From Margaritifera margaritifera (taxonomy: Eukaryota; Mollusca; Bivalvia; Unionida; Margaritiferidae): 64,000 bases of DNA. Positions 12,296 to 24,007 of the stretch are shown one piece after another (the stretch's first letter is position 1; the number at the start of each line of letters is the position of its first letter). The stretch spans positions 744,001 through 808,000 of the forward strand of contig JAQPZY010001129.1 in assembly GCA_029931535.1 (NCBI GenBank), given 5' to 3'. Position numbers and translations under genes: made by a program. The notes below the pieces were generated by a model, which saw nothing but the letters and a program-made list of their open reading frames with translations, did no database searches and was not told the origin of the DNA.

Positions 12296-12669
12296 TGATC
12301 AATAGTTAACATTTTTGTCCATTTGCATGCTAAAATTGGTTCAATGAAAATCCTCCTGATTTGAAGTCAAAACTCCTGACCAAATCTTGCAAACTTCCTG
12401 ATCTGTCCTAAGCTGACCTCTCTGTTCAGTCACATGTATGGTAACATCTTTACCTTTCTGTATGAGCTTTATATTCAAGCATGTTACACGAGATTTATAC
12501 CAATATGTAGATAATTTTATTGAGAACAACTCTGGCAAATTTCAGCCTTTTTGAAGGAATACAAAGCAAAAAGTATCCAAATTCTTTCAAATAACCCCTC
12601 TAAATATTAGTCAGTCTGATACTGTCAATGAGTCTCTGGGATACAGGTACTGATATAGCTATCACTACT
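12296..12669. other. Unassigned spacer
   Basis: This separates the LINE relic from the minisatellite. It may hold further decayed LINE sequence upstream of the RT, but no motif was clear. Confidence 0.4.
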
Positions 12670-13545
12670 CTAGATGATCCCTCTGCCTATATTCTGTACC
12701 TAACTGATCCCTCTGCCTGTATTCAGTACCTAACTGATCCCTCTGCCTGTATTCAGTACCTAACTGATCCCTCTGCCTGTATTCAGTACCTAACTGATCC
12801 CTCTGCCTGTATTCAGTACCTAACTGATCCCTCTGCCTATATTCTGTACCTAACTGATCCCTCTGCCTATATTCTGTACCTAACTGATCCCTCTGCCTGT
12901 ATTCAGTACCTAACTGATCCCTCTGCCTGTATTCAGTACCTAACTGATCCCTCTGCCTATATTCTGTACCTAACTGATCCCTCTGCCTATATTCTGTACC
13001 TAACTGATCCCTCTGCCTGTATTCAGTACCTAACTGATCCCTCTGCCTGTATTCAGTACCTAACTGATCCCTCTGCCTGTATTCTGTACCTAACTGATCT
13101 CTCTGCCTATATTCTGTACCTAACTGATCCCTCTGCCTGATTTCTGTACCTAACTGATCCCTCTGCCTGTATTCCATACCTAACTGATCCCTCTGCCTAT
13201 ATTCCATACCTAACTGATCCCTCTGCCTGTATTCAGTACTTAACTGATCCCTCTGCCTGTATTCCATACCTAACTGATCCCTCTGCCTGTATTCAGTACC
13301 TAACTGATCCCTTTGCCTGTATTCTGTACCTAACTGATCCCTCTGCCTGTATTCTGTACCTAACTGATCCCTCTGCCTGATTTCTGTACCTAACTGATCC
13401 CTCTGCTGTATTCTGTACCTAACTGATCCCTCTGCCTGTATTCTGGACCTAACTGATCCCTCTGCCTGTATTCAGTACCTAACTGATCCCTCTGCCTGTA
13501 TTCTGTACCTAACTGATCCCTCTGCCTGTATTCTGTACCTAACTG
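12670..13545. repeat. 30-bp minisatellite, about 29 copies, with higher-order pattern
   Basis: About 29 head-to-tail copies of a 30-bp unit built on TAACTGATCCCTCTGCCTGT plus ATTCAGTACC. The two main variants are A (TGTATTCAG) and B (TATATTCTG). Units 4-13 run AA-BB-AA-BB-AA, a 120-bp higher-order unit. Later copies carry CCA or TTTCTG variants, and a 1-bp deletion near 13407 breaks the periodicity once. Because 30 is divisible by three, long open frames exist on both strands (about 170 codons on plus, 200 on minus). There is no start context, unique flanking coding sequence or splice evidence, so I call a non-coding minisatellite. Confidence 0.95.
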
Positions 13546-13554
13546 CATGACTCT

Positions 13555-13762
13555 TGGTATATGTTTGTTTTTGTTTTTGGTGATTTTAACAGTAATTTTT
13601 AACACATTATTGGTTATGTCAAACCAAGGTAATGGGAGCTAAGTGCCTTTCCCAAGGACACACTGAGACAGCCAACCCTGACTGATCTAGGAGGGTGCAG
13701 AACCCACAACCCTTGGATTACGAGTAAGACACTTGACCAACTGAGCTACTGTGGCTCCTGGC
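13555..13762 (-). mobile_element. tRNA(Thr)-derived SINE, copy 1
   Basis: The minus strand starts with GGAGCCACAGTAGCTCAGTTGG (A box region). It continues through an anticodon arm TCTTA-CTCGTAA-TCCAA with anticodon position CGT and then a B-box region. The body is shared with copies at 18575-18765 and 44812-44985 (TGGGAGCTAAGTGCCTTT on the plus strand), and the tail is A-rich with CAAAAA runs. The other copies read TGT at the anticodon, so the progenitor was probably a Thr tRNA. Confidence 0.8.
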
Positions 13763-14509
13763 TCAGAGTATAATGAGTTAAGTGCCAGAGCATCAATGTG
13801 TCCTGGTTTTATATCTTATCTTGTGCAGAAACATTTTGAGTCATTGCATTCACGCTAATGTATACTCATCTATCTAAAAAGTCAACTTACAAAATGGAAC
13901 AGTAAAACCTGTCCTGAGTGACCTCTGCTCTTTCGCGACCACCTGTTATTTACAACCATAAACATTATGCACCGATCAATTTTATTATATAAATATACTG
14001 TTGTGAGTGATCACCTGCTGAACGCGACCAGTGACCATGGTTTTTAGGCAAAATATGGGTCTTGACACTGATATGAATGTCCGCATCACAAAAACATATA
14101 AACACCACTAACCTTTATTTAATCCTTTATAACCCACAACCACTTAGCAGATTCTGCAGGCAAAGTGCAGATTTTTCTAAACAAAACCATAAAAAGTTAA
14201 GAGTTTTGCTACTGGTTTCCTAAAATATACAGACTGTAAACCAATCTAAAGTACATATCACCAACCACCATTATAGTGCCAAAGTCATGTAAATCCCCAT
14301 TTCAATTAACCATTCCTTCTTCAAAGGGAGCAGTCATGGACATACATAGTCAATTCAAACATGTCCAAGGTTCATATTGTTTCTTTATCTGTTGTGAAAA
14401 CCTACACAATGCTGATAATATCATAATGAGAAATTTTCTTGCCCTGCTTTCACTGGAGCATGTCAGGTACTGCCTTAAATTGCTTGTTTGTGGAGTTACA
14501 ATACGTACT
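13763..14509. other. Unassigned sequence
   Basis: No gene or repeat boundary was identified between the SINE and the TIR element. The 84-codon open frame at 14276-14530 crosses into the TIR element and is not credible. Confidence 0.45.
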
Positions 14510-14617
14510 CAGGGGTCAAGCTTGACTTGAAATTTAGGGAGAAGTGACTTCTCCTTTTGGACAGAATAGGGAGAAGTCAGAACAGAACAGGGAGAAGTGG
14601 CATTGATGTAAAAAATG

Positions 14618-14677
<60 letters not shown>

Positions 14678-16306
14678 ATATATAAATAGATAGATAGATA
14701 GATAGATATATAGATATATAAAGTGCGTGTGTGTGTGCTATGGTTCTCTTATTTGAATTGTGTCCTGTATTTCTCATTATGCATATTTGCATTTAACATT
14801 AGTTTTAAGCAATATTTCATCTTCAAGTAGAAAATTCTCTATGTTGTATGTATATTATAAACACATTTTGTAAGTGTATGAATGTATTATACTCATATGC
14901 AGTGTATTCATACTTAAAAGTGTGCATGTTTAAATGGAGGGAAATATGCAATGTATTCTGGCCATATGACTTCAAAAAAGCACAGCAGAAACTATACATT
15001 GTAATTAATTTTAACTGACAGGAGTACCTAGATTACAGTATTGTAATTACAAATAGGTAAAATTACTTAAGCAACTGCCAGCAGAACAGTTTTTTTTTTT
15101 TTTGTTTGTTTCTTCACTAGAAAATGTCAGTTGAAAACATTTCGAAATTACCTTGAAACAACCCCCATATTAAGCTATAACACGCACGTGAGAGCACATG
15201 TAAATGTGTCTTCAATATCATAGTGTTCATCCATTCAAACCAGTGGTCACTGATGAGTAATCTCATCTTTACAACTGCATTTTGAGGGAGTTAAATGTAA
15301 ATCTTTTGACTGTCATTTTTTGGTATTGTTTTTAAAAGTAGATGCATCTATTTTTAGAAACAGGGATTTTCTTCATATGACCACTCACTTTCAAGCTTCG
15401 TTGCAACAATCCCAATATAGGATTGAAAATTTATGGTTTTAATATTTGTCTACGTGCTCGTAATAACATCGTGTATTGGTTGGATATTTTTTTCTTTGCT
15501 ACTCTTTCTCGTATTTGCACAAATATGTGTGATGTAAGCTAACAACCTTGACCTTAAGTTACAATGCTTATCAATTCAACAACATTGTATTGTGCCATAC
15601 ATTTCTGACCAACACATTTTTCTTTTTAGGCAAAATCTTTAATCACATAATAGTTACACTCTGCCTTCTACGAACTGTATAATTTCCTTAATGTATGTGA
15701 CCAACGAATTACGAAAACAGACAGTCTAATGAAGACGTACTTCCAAGACACAGCGATGTCCGCCATTATTACCCCATAGCAGGTTCACTTATGGTTTCAA
15801 ACTTATTTTATGAAGAAAATAATGCAAGCACGGCTGTTAAAATCTTCAAAAGATATAGTTAGAAAGTGCTTTCACTGATTCTATTCGTAAAACACAAATT
15901 GTTATTTACATATAGATGATTTAGCTTCAAAACACAAGTTATTAAGTTTTCATCAACAAATCATAACTTTCAGAAATCGGGCAGTGATATTTTGAGGGGG
16001 GAAAGAGTTAATTGGTCAATCAACTATTAAAATGCATGCCTGTGATGTACAAGAGTTTGTTTTGTCGGCGCAATTGATATGAACACATGCTAAGGCAACA
16101 TGCCATCCATTTCGCCTAGGGCTTAACACTACTTGGCTGGGTTGAGGGAGCATCTCAAAAGCCATAAACTACAGGCACTCGTGTAGATCTAAAAAAAAAT
16201 AAAAAATGACAGGGCGAAGTCGTTTTTGCTTTCCTAATATAAGAAGGCGAAGTTTACATTTTTTTGGCGACTTAGTCGCCCACTTCGCCTGGTAGCGTGA
16301 CCCCTG
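14510..16306. mobile_element. Non-autonomous TIR element, hAT-like, 1.8 kb
   Basis: The left end CAGGGGTCAAGC (from 14510) and the right end GCGTGACCCCTG (to 16306) are inverted repeats of about 12 bp with one mismatch. The flanks carry a 6-bp direct repeat CGTACT at 14504-14509 and 16307-16312. Termini beginning CAGGGG are typical of hAT elements, whose usual duplication is 8 bp, so the 6-bp match is either a decayed 8-mer or points to another superfamily. Subterminal GAGAAGT and GGCGAAGT repeats occur at both ends, and a near-palindrome GGCGACTTAGTCGCC lies at 16266-16280. No transposase was found. The (TA)n/(GATA)n block lies inside. Confidence 0.75.
14623..14720. repeat. (TA)n then (GATA)n microsatellite
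   Basis: About 27 TA dinucleotides are followed by several GATA units and TATAGATA variants, within the 14510-16306 element. Confidence 0.9.
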
Positions 16307-16312
16307 CGTACT

Positions 16313-17458
16313 GACCAATGTGAATGAGGTCTTTGTCTTTCTCTCTTAATAATTTATATTTGCTTTTCCTGGATGAGTTAATTTTCTATCATTATTGTAA
16401 AGGTCTATATTCTTTCCTGCTTTGTTGATGTTACTGTTATTAAAACCCTGCACATGATGACGAACATGCCACGGTCAGAGATCCCTTCATCTGGTAGCCT
16501 TAAGCACATCTGTTACATCCTATTGTTTACCAAGTTCATCCAATTATTATTTATGTTGTTCATTACTTAGGTTTGGCTTTTGGCTGTAAATAGATTTCTT
16601 GAGGAAGTGTTATCATAGCTGAGTTTACAATTTATGGACAGGATAAGTAAGTGTCATCTTATAATTAACCTTGCAATGCATATGCCATAATGCCAATAGA
16701 CTACACATGAACTTCAAATAAAAATTAAAATGTTTATGCTCGATGTATTTTTAGCACTGTATTAACTTTTATATAGCAATGTATGTAATATTTTAACAAG
16801 AACTATGAACACGCCAGGTTATCTTCTCACGCACAACACCTGCTTATGTCATTAAATAGGTGAGAGGAATTTCTGGGTATGAAGTGAATGATACAAAATT
16901 TTGTACCAGGAATGGTATGTTGTATTTTATTTTACACTTTTTTCAAACATAAAAGAGCTTGTTTAGAACATTAGTAAATATAGTTCCCTGTAATGTGTTT
17001 CCCATCAGAACTGCACTCAAACCAAGGTCTGATTCGTTAGATATCTTGAGATTTTTGCTTTCTTCTGCAGTCCAAGTCATGAAAATTGTGCTCTGACTGT
17101 TTATATTAATGCCTTCAAGCTTCAATTGAGATGACATATTGGGATATCTGGATAAAATTTTGCACTCTATCTGTATACAATAAAATATACCAGTGCTTTA
17201 ATGCTCAGATATAAAATCAGACACTGCAGAAAATATGAGATGTCATGAGTGACAGGATTGGTTATGAAATGGATGGATCGGTTGTGGTTAGGAAGATTAC
17301 TGTCTGGCATGTAAATTCAACTGGCTATAATAAAAATCTTAAACTCATTTTTCAAGTAAGGTACTCTATATCCATGCAATACTTTCATTGATCACTTAGT
17401 TTTGTAAGCAAGTTATCAACACATTCGGTTGATGAACTCAAAAGGATTCTGACTCTTG
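16313..17458. other. Unassigned AT-rich sequence
   Basis: Nothing recognisable. The 64-codon minus-strand frame at 16943-17137 has no family resemblance or splice-site support. Confidence 0.5.
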
Positions 17459-17464
17459 CAACTG

Positions 17465-18358
17465 CATACCTGCCAGAACACAATGTGTCACGCTAAAAAC
17501 ACAATTTTTTACTCCCAAACCCCTTGAAAAGGTCGTGTTTCGAAAAACACGATTTTCAGTAATCTTCGGGGAAAAAATAAACACCTCATTATATGCCCAT
17601 AACATGTAGTATGTATAAACGGTAAACAGTCCTGCTTTGAGCTTATGTAATACTATCCTCAGTGCAGTTTATATGGATAATTGTCAGAGGGGCAATTAAA
17701 AGTAAGGTGGTCAGGTATAAAGAACCACCATGTCACATATTACTTAATTGAATGACAATACCTAGAGTGATGTATTAAGTCCTTTGAAGACTACTGTGGG
17801 GGAGCCTATTAGACTAATTTGCATAGGTAAAATTCACAAAGTAGAACAACCCAATTCGTTTGAAGTTATAGGTAAATCAAAGAGATGCGTGTTGAAGAAC
17901 AAAAGTTATTACACATCATCTGAATGAGAATGTTTAAGCCATCTTTATTAAAGATTACTGGCAAGTTTGTGAACAGCTGCAACTTTCTTTGAAGTTGGAT
18001 TTTACTCCAATATATAAAACGAAAAACATGATTATTTCAGTAGTCAGAAGTGTTCAAGTGTGATTCATTTTTGAAGGCAAAATGTTAAAATGCATATGTG
18101 TATGTGTGGGGTGATGATATTTGACAATGCTAAGTCTACGAACTATTAAATGCTTTAAAACAAACAGACAAGTTATTTTTGTTTATTCACATTTGAATTT
18201 CTAGTAATTTTCCATAGGCTTATATGAAAATATCGCTTATTCTCAAGTGGAAGACGTCCCTTTTTTGGGGTCACATGCACTGACCCCCCTTGGGGCCTCA
18301 AACACACTTTTTGAGTCTCAAAACCCTCAGAACAGAGTCTGGGAATATGGCAGGTATG
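17465..18358. mobile_element. Non-autonomous hAT element, 894 bp
   Basis: The terminal inverted repeats are CATACCTGCCA at 17465 and TGGCAGGTATG ending at 18358. They are flanked by a 6-bp direct repeat CAACTG at 17459-17464 and 18359-18364. The right half matches the element at 62860-63908 (shared blocks at CATCTTTATTAAAGATTA, GATGATATTTG, TTTCTATAGGCTTATATGA-like and ACACACTTTTTGAG). That copy retains hAT transposase pieces. This copy has only short non-conserved frames, so it is an internal-deletion derivative that would depend on a transposase in trans. Confidence 0.85.
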
Positions 18359-18574
18359 CAACTGTCAAACAATACATTTCATGACGCAAACAGTTAATCA
18401 CATACCTGTCTTTGTCATGAAATGTACATTTCTTTACATAACCATTACTAAAAAAATTAACTGACAGAAAATTAATAGACTTGCAAAATAAAAATGAATA
18501 CATAAAAACTGCAGTTATTAAACTGTATTGAAGGTAGTCATGGTTATTCAACAAAACTTACGTTTGACAGATTT

Positions 18575-18765
18575 TTTGTTGCTGTTGTGGGTTTAATGGC
18601 ACTTTAAACGCATTATTGACTATATCATGCCAAAGAAATGGGAGCTAAGTGCTTTTCCCAAGGACACACCAAGGCAACTGACCCGGGCTGGCCAGGGTTG
18701 GTATCAAACTCACGACCTTTGGATTACAAGTCTGTTGCTCTACCAAATGAGCTACCATGGCTCCC
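18575..18765 (-). mobile_element. tRNA(Thr)-derived SINE, copy 2
   Basis: The minus strand reads GGAGCCATGGTAGCTCATTTGG at its 5' end, then an anticodon loop CTTGTAA with TGT at the anticodon position, then the shared body. Same family as 13555-13762 and 44812-44985. Confidence 0.85.
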
Positions 18766-19959
18766 TCATTTGACAGTAAAAATTATATTGCTGCATATCT
18801 TGGCATATAAATAATCAACTGCACCATTTTCAAAGAGAAAATAGTTTTATCTAGTTATTTATTTTCAAATGCAAGTTTCTCATCTCAGTGAACATCACCA
18901 AGTTAACTGTTTTTTACTTACGTGCAAAAATAATATTTCAAGATGTAAAAATTGAAAAATTTTCTGAATCTGAAAATATTTTTAGTTTAAAAGATAAACT
19001 GCTGCCTTACCATGGGACTAAATAAGACAGTTATTTGACAATGTTACCCATAACTTATTCTATACACAAATGACAGTAGCTAATCAAGCTCTAATCTTAC
19101 AATAATTAATTGTATCACCAACATACTATTACATATATCACACATAATTAGCAAATTACCTGAGTTGTCAGAAATACATGAGGGTAAAGTGATCCCAATA
19201 TTCCATGTTGAAATATTAAAGGTATAAAGCAGACTAGGTCAGATTGCTAACAGTTATTCACAAGTACAAATGGAAAGTACAGGTTGAAATGAGGTTTTGT
19301 ATACAGATCAAAGTGGCACCTATTCTTTCCTCTCCCACTGTGGCAATAAATGTCAGAGATGTTGATCCAATTGCGGGTACCGGTGGGTAGAACACGAACC
19401 TACCAGTACATGCATTATATACACTGTCTGTAAATTCAAGGTTGCAAGATCATGGAGTTAGCAACCAAAAAATGTTCACTTACTTTCTGGTATTTTGAGA
19501 GCTACCATCTATCAAGATATGGTAAGCTCTCTTTCTCATATTTCTAAGGTCTCTGTGTATAGTTTGAATTGAATAGTTTGCAAGATTGTAAACTGCCTAA
19601 AAGATCGCATATGACTTTATGGAGACATAATTTGGAAAAATGTGGATGAAACCATTTTGAGAAACAGGGTTCTTGATAAACCATGACCCTAGGTATTTCA
19701 TGCATGAATTTCAAATTTAACATATGAAAACTGCACAATTTCTCCTGACACACAAGGAAATAATATGAGAAATCTACAAGCATAAAAAACAATCTCAATA
19801 ATAGAAATAAAAAAAACAAAAGACACTAACATTATCATCTACAACCAAGTAAACGTTAAAAATTTCATACTATGGTGAAAGAAGTATCGATGATAGCCTA
19901 AAGTCCTACTGGGTAGTTCCAGTTCAACTGTGCCAACTTTACCCTGTTAACATTTTGCT
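18766..19959. other. Unassigned AT-rich sequence
   Basis: No gene or element was identified. The 91-codon minus-strand frame at 19544-19819 has a hydrophobic N-terminus but no start context, splice sites or family motif. Confidence 0.45.
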
Positions 19960-20430
19960 TTCTTTGTTATATGGTTGGGATCTGTTAGTTTTCAAGATAT
20001 GAACCTGGGGCAAAGTTCCCTGGGGTGGGGGATAAGGATGGACCCTGTGGATAGTGTTAGTTGCATGCATAATTTTTATGACCAGTAAGTGTATGTTTGG
20101 TTATAAGGTAGGGCTCTCAATTGTTTTCAAGTTATGACCTTGGGGCTAAGCTTCTGGGGGTAGAGACTGACCCCAGGGACAATGTCAGTTGCAAGTTTAA
20201 ATTTGTCTTTTCAGCCAACTAAATGTATGTGTGTTTATAAGGTGCTGATCTCAACAATTTCTAAGTTATGACCTAGGGGGTAAGTCGCATTGGGTAGGGA
20301 TGGACACCAGAGTCAATCTCACTTGCATGTTTCAATTTATCCTTCCATGCCCAGCAAGTGTATATATGGTTATAGCATGAGATCTCAAAAGTTTTGATGT
20401 TAAGTTCTTCAGGGTAGGGAAAGACCATGG
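19960..20430 (+). repeat. Tandem-core array, about four 130-bp units
   Basis: Diverged units of 124-135 bp begin near 19966, 20101, 20231 and 20355. They share TTATAAGGT...TCTCAA, TTTTCAAGTTATGACCTTGGGG and GTCAGTTGCATG-like blocks. This is another core family with the same general plan as the pearl-like elements; no head or tail was delimited. Confidence 0.7.
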
Positions 20431-21429
20431 GGTATGGCCCAGGGGTCCCAGTCTTAAATGTTTTGATGCTTCAGTCATTGATCACATACGTCAATTTTCA
20501 GAAATGTTAGACATAAAACTTGAGACTTATGGCTGTACAGAAAAACTTTAACCAAAAAATTAACCAAGATTTTCAAATAACCTTGACCTTGCTTGAAAAT
20601 CAGAGCTGTGCATGAATATAAAAAAGCAGAGCTTCCTGGCTCCACAATCCAAGTACGATAGCTATTCCTCCCAAGTTTTGTGACTAACGAATATACAGAA
20701 AACAGCTATTAGAAAAGTTGCAGATCCCCAAGACAGACTGTATCTATTACAAATGTAGAATTTGTAAAGGCAATTAACATAACTTTACCTCAAATGATCT
20801 GGATCTAAAATAATTTGACCCAATATAAGTATGCATAAACCAAGTCAAAATCTAACTCCAGTCACCTTGAGGTTTACATTTTTGACCCTCCATGAACTGG
20901 AAAGTTCTAAATGCTACATGCTCCTGTGCCCTTGACCCTTGACCTCCAATCTGAGAATCGATTGGGATGTACCTCTAAGTGTAGACTACCTGTGAAGTTT
21001 AAGACTTTTACCTCTCAGTCTCAGAATCAAAAGGGAGCTGCTCCTGCCCATGTTTAGTCTACCTATGAAATTGAATGAAAATCAGACCCAGGAAATTTGA
21101 CTTACCATGCAGTAAGGAAAGGAAAAGTTTTAGCTCCAGTGACCTTGACCTTGGAACTAGCAGCCCCAAAAGCAATAGGCTTCTGCTTTAATCCATAGGT
21201 AAGGTGCATTTGAGTTGCGAGAAAAAAAGACCACGGCAAACTAAAGTTATGGTAACAAAGATTTTGTCACAAAGTAGCTATAATGAGCTGAAAATCTAAT
21301 CAGATCATCTACCTATGAATCCCAAAAAGCCTATAATTTTGTCAGTCTAAGTTCAAAAATGTGTAAACAAAAGTTTAAACAATTGCTTTAATGGCATTAA
21401 AATCAAATCATTTCATCTGTGTGTAAATA
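20431..21429. repeat. Degenerate interspersed repeat sequence
   Basis: Contains repeated phrases such as GACCTTGACC and CTACCTATGAA(A/T) typical of decayed tandem-core elements, without a clean period. No coding sequence was recognised. Confidence 0.4.
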
Positions 21430-21815
21430 CCAAAAAGCCTATAAAATGCCATCTCTCTAGCTCAATAAGCCGATAAAATGCCATGTCTCTACCTCAATAA
21501 GCCTATCAAATGCCATCTCTCTACCTCAATAAGCCTATCAAATGCCATCTCTCTACCTCAATAAGCCTATCAAATGCCATCTCTCTACCTTAATAAGCCT
21601 ATCAAATGCCATCTCTCTACCTCAATAAGCTTATCAAATGCCATCTCTCTACCTCAATAAGCTTATCAAATGCCATCTCTCTAGCTCAATAAGCCTATCA
21701 AATGCCATCTCTCTAGCTCAATGAGCCTATCAAATGCCATCTCTCTAGCTCAATAAGCCTATCAAATGCCATCTGCCTACCTCAATAAGCCTATCAAATG
21801 CCATCTGTCTACCTC
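21430..21815. repeat. 32-bp minisatellite, about 12 copies
   Basis: About twelve copies of a 32-bp unit (AAGCCTATCAAATGCCATCT plus CTCTACCTCAAT), with two variants CTACCTC and CTAGCTC. The first units are more diverged and continue out of the preceding repeat sequence, suggesting recent local expansion toward the right. Confidence 0.95.
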
Positions 21816-23668
21816 AAGAGGTTTTGCTTACTGTGCTAACAATTTTTTTTTTTTCTCAACAAAGTATACATGTCCAAAAGTTAAAAAAAAAAAAAAAAAA
21901 AAAAAATTGCTATCCTGGCCTGAAAATCTAAACAAATCATCTACATATAAATACAAATATACTATCAAAATTTAATTTGTCTATGGTGAGTGGGTTTTTT
22001 GGCACAATGTTGCTAACAATCTTCTCAGGACATATAGACTAATCTTCAACCAAGAATGTAGCCAACATAATATTTGTCACTACTGTTTTATTTTTTAGAT
22101 ATGAAATGAAAATTTTGTTATTTGAAACAAAGCAACAAATGCAAAGATATTTTTGTGCATGCAATTTTCATGGTTGGTATTGTTTTCCCTGAGCACTGAA
22201 CTTGCACGGATTGTATGTGTCAACTTGTATTCTTTACTGGAACAAACAACTTAAAACAGGAGAACAAGATAAAATCTGCTGACACAACATCATGTAAGTT
22301 CATTCATATTTCGAGTCCTTGCCATAAAATCACCCACTTAAAACCTATCTTATATTTATTCAGCACATACCAGGCAAGTAGGCCACAAAGATATCTGCAG
22401 GTCTGACTAACTTTTTGTACCAAAATTGTCTCCCCCTCCTCACTAGTTCAGATTTTTCTGCACTTTTCAGAACGTTCATCAGAGATTCAAATATACAGAC
22501 TGATAATCCAAAGTGCACATTTTTTTCATGATCAAATTATGTTGCCAACAGTTTTATTTCCTTTGAATTTCTCCACCTACTGTTTATCTCTCTTTTAAAA
22601 TATAGCTGATAATTGGGAATACTTTATGCTGAGGAGTGAATTACAGAAAAATAATGGCTACCTCCACTGCTTGCTAATATTTTTACTGAAGTCCTTGTTA
22701 ATTTCCTTTAAGTGTGGATTGTTTTCCATAATTACATATAAGAATCAAAAATTTTTGCAAAATATGTGTGGTCACCAAACTAATCCTTCATAAAGTATAT
22801 TTCTGGCTGTAGCACTATGGATATGGGAACTTGAAATCTATATCGAACAAACATGATGTCCAACAGTATTGATAAAAATGAAACATATCCACAACAACTT
22901 CATTATTATGCAGGATAATCCATCAAAATTCATAACATTATTCCAAATTCAGGAACTGTTCATCTACATAAGCCAATTACTAATTACCACTATTCATGAA
23001 AAATCTACAAGAAATAAGATTTAAATGGTGGTCATCTAACAACATGTACTTGTATTCAGGCAAATATCTCCAATGTACTCAACATTACATCCTACCTGAA
23101 TATCTCAAACAATATTCATCAGTCAAGTCCATGGAATGCTATACTGAAATTTCTCTATTATCTTACAAGGTATGCCATATAGAAAATGCTTTACAATATC
23201 TCAACAATCCCCTTCTAATGTTACCCCAAATTCGTGATAACAATAAAGCCACAAGTTTTGAAGGCAGACTAAAGCCTTTCAATCACCTTAGATAAGGTAT
23301 TTTTATACCACACAGTCTGCCTCTTGAGGCTTGTCCCTCTATTGTTTTGTAATCCACCCAGTATGGTGGTAATCACTTGCCAGGCACAATTTAGACCACA
23401 TAAATTATGGTCACTGCCAATACTTATTTAAAAAAGCTATAATGTCTGACTCGCAAAGCTATACTTGTTACAGTCACTCTGTATTTTTATCCATCATTAA
23501 AAGATTTAATTGCTATAAACCTGGCAATCTCTGATCAACCTGAATTCAATAAAGCTTTTAAAAATCTGATTGTTATTTAATATGAACACTGATCTTCCAA
23601 TCCAACTCAAGCAAGAGAAGTTTTATCAAAAATATTATACTCAAATTGGAAGTGAAATGTATGATACA
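21816..23668. other. Unassigned sequence with homopolymer tracts
   Basis: T and A homopolymer tracts lie at about 21842-21855 and 21883-21906. The 99-codon plus-strand frame at 22996-23295 shows no domain and no splice signals I would trust. Confidence 0.45.
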
Positions 23669-23670
23669 TA

Positions 23671-24005
23671 CAGCTCTCCCTCATCATAATGTGGCAGTTG
23701 TGGTCCATAATCACAGACTGCGTTACGTACTAAACCATGTTATAGTGAGAAACGTGTTATGTACTGAACCATGTTATAGTGATAATAGCATAATACACCG
23801 AACCACGGTATAATGGGAACTATCAATATTTGTTAAAAATTGGTGTTTTAAAGGGAAATAAAGATATAACACTAAGCTTCACCCTGTCTTCTTACATCCC
23901 ATATTGTTACATATTGGTATGATTTTGGTCATGGATGTCCACTGTGGTACTGCGTTATATCCAGAATTGTGTTATAACGAAGCACGTTATAATGCAGGTG
24001 AGCTA
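23671..24005. mobile_element. 335-bp MITE with TA target duplication
   Basis: The left end CAGCTCTCCCTCATCATAAT and the right end (inverted) TAGCTCACCTGCATTATAAC form imperfect terminal inverted repeats of about 25 bp. TA flanks both sides (23669-23670 and 24006-24007). The interior is dominated by GTTATAGTGA and CGTTATA motifs like those in the Tigger/pogo-like element at 32598-33709. TA duplication fits the Tc1/mariner/pogo superfamily. Confidence 0.7.
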
Positions 24006-24007
24006 TA

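Noticed and set aside
12628..13267. Long open frames of 170 and 200 codons on opposite strands with ten-residue repeats
   Set aside because: They exist only because the minisatellite unit is 30 bp. They lack unique coding sequence or start context and are open on both strands.
12670..21815. Regular repeat arrays that could suggest CRISPR
   Set aside because: Units are contiguous without unique spacers, no cas genes are present, and the window is eukaryotic.
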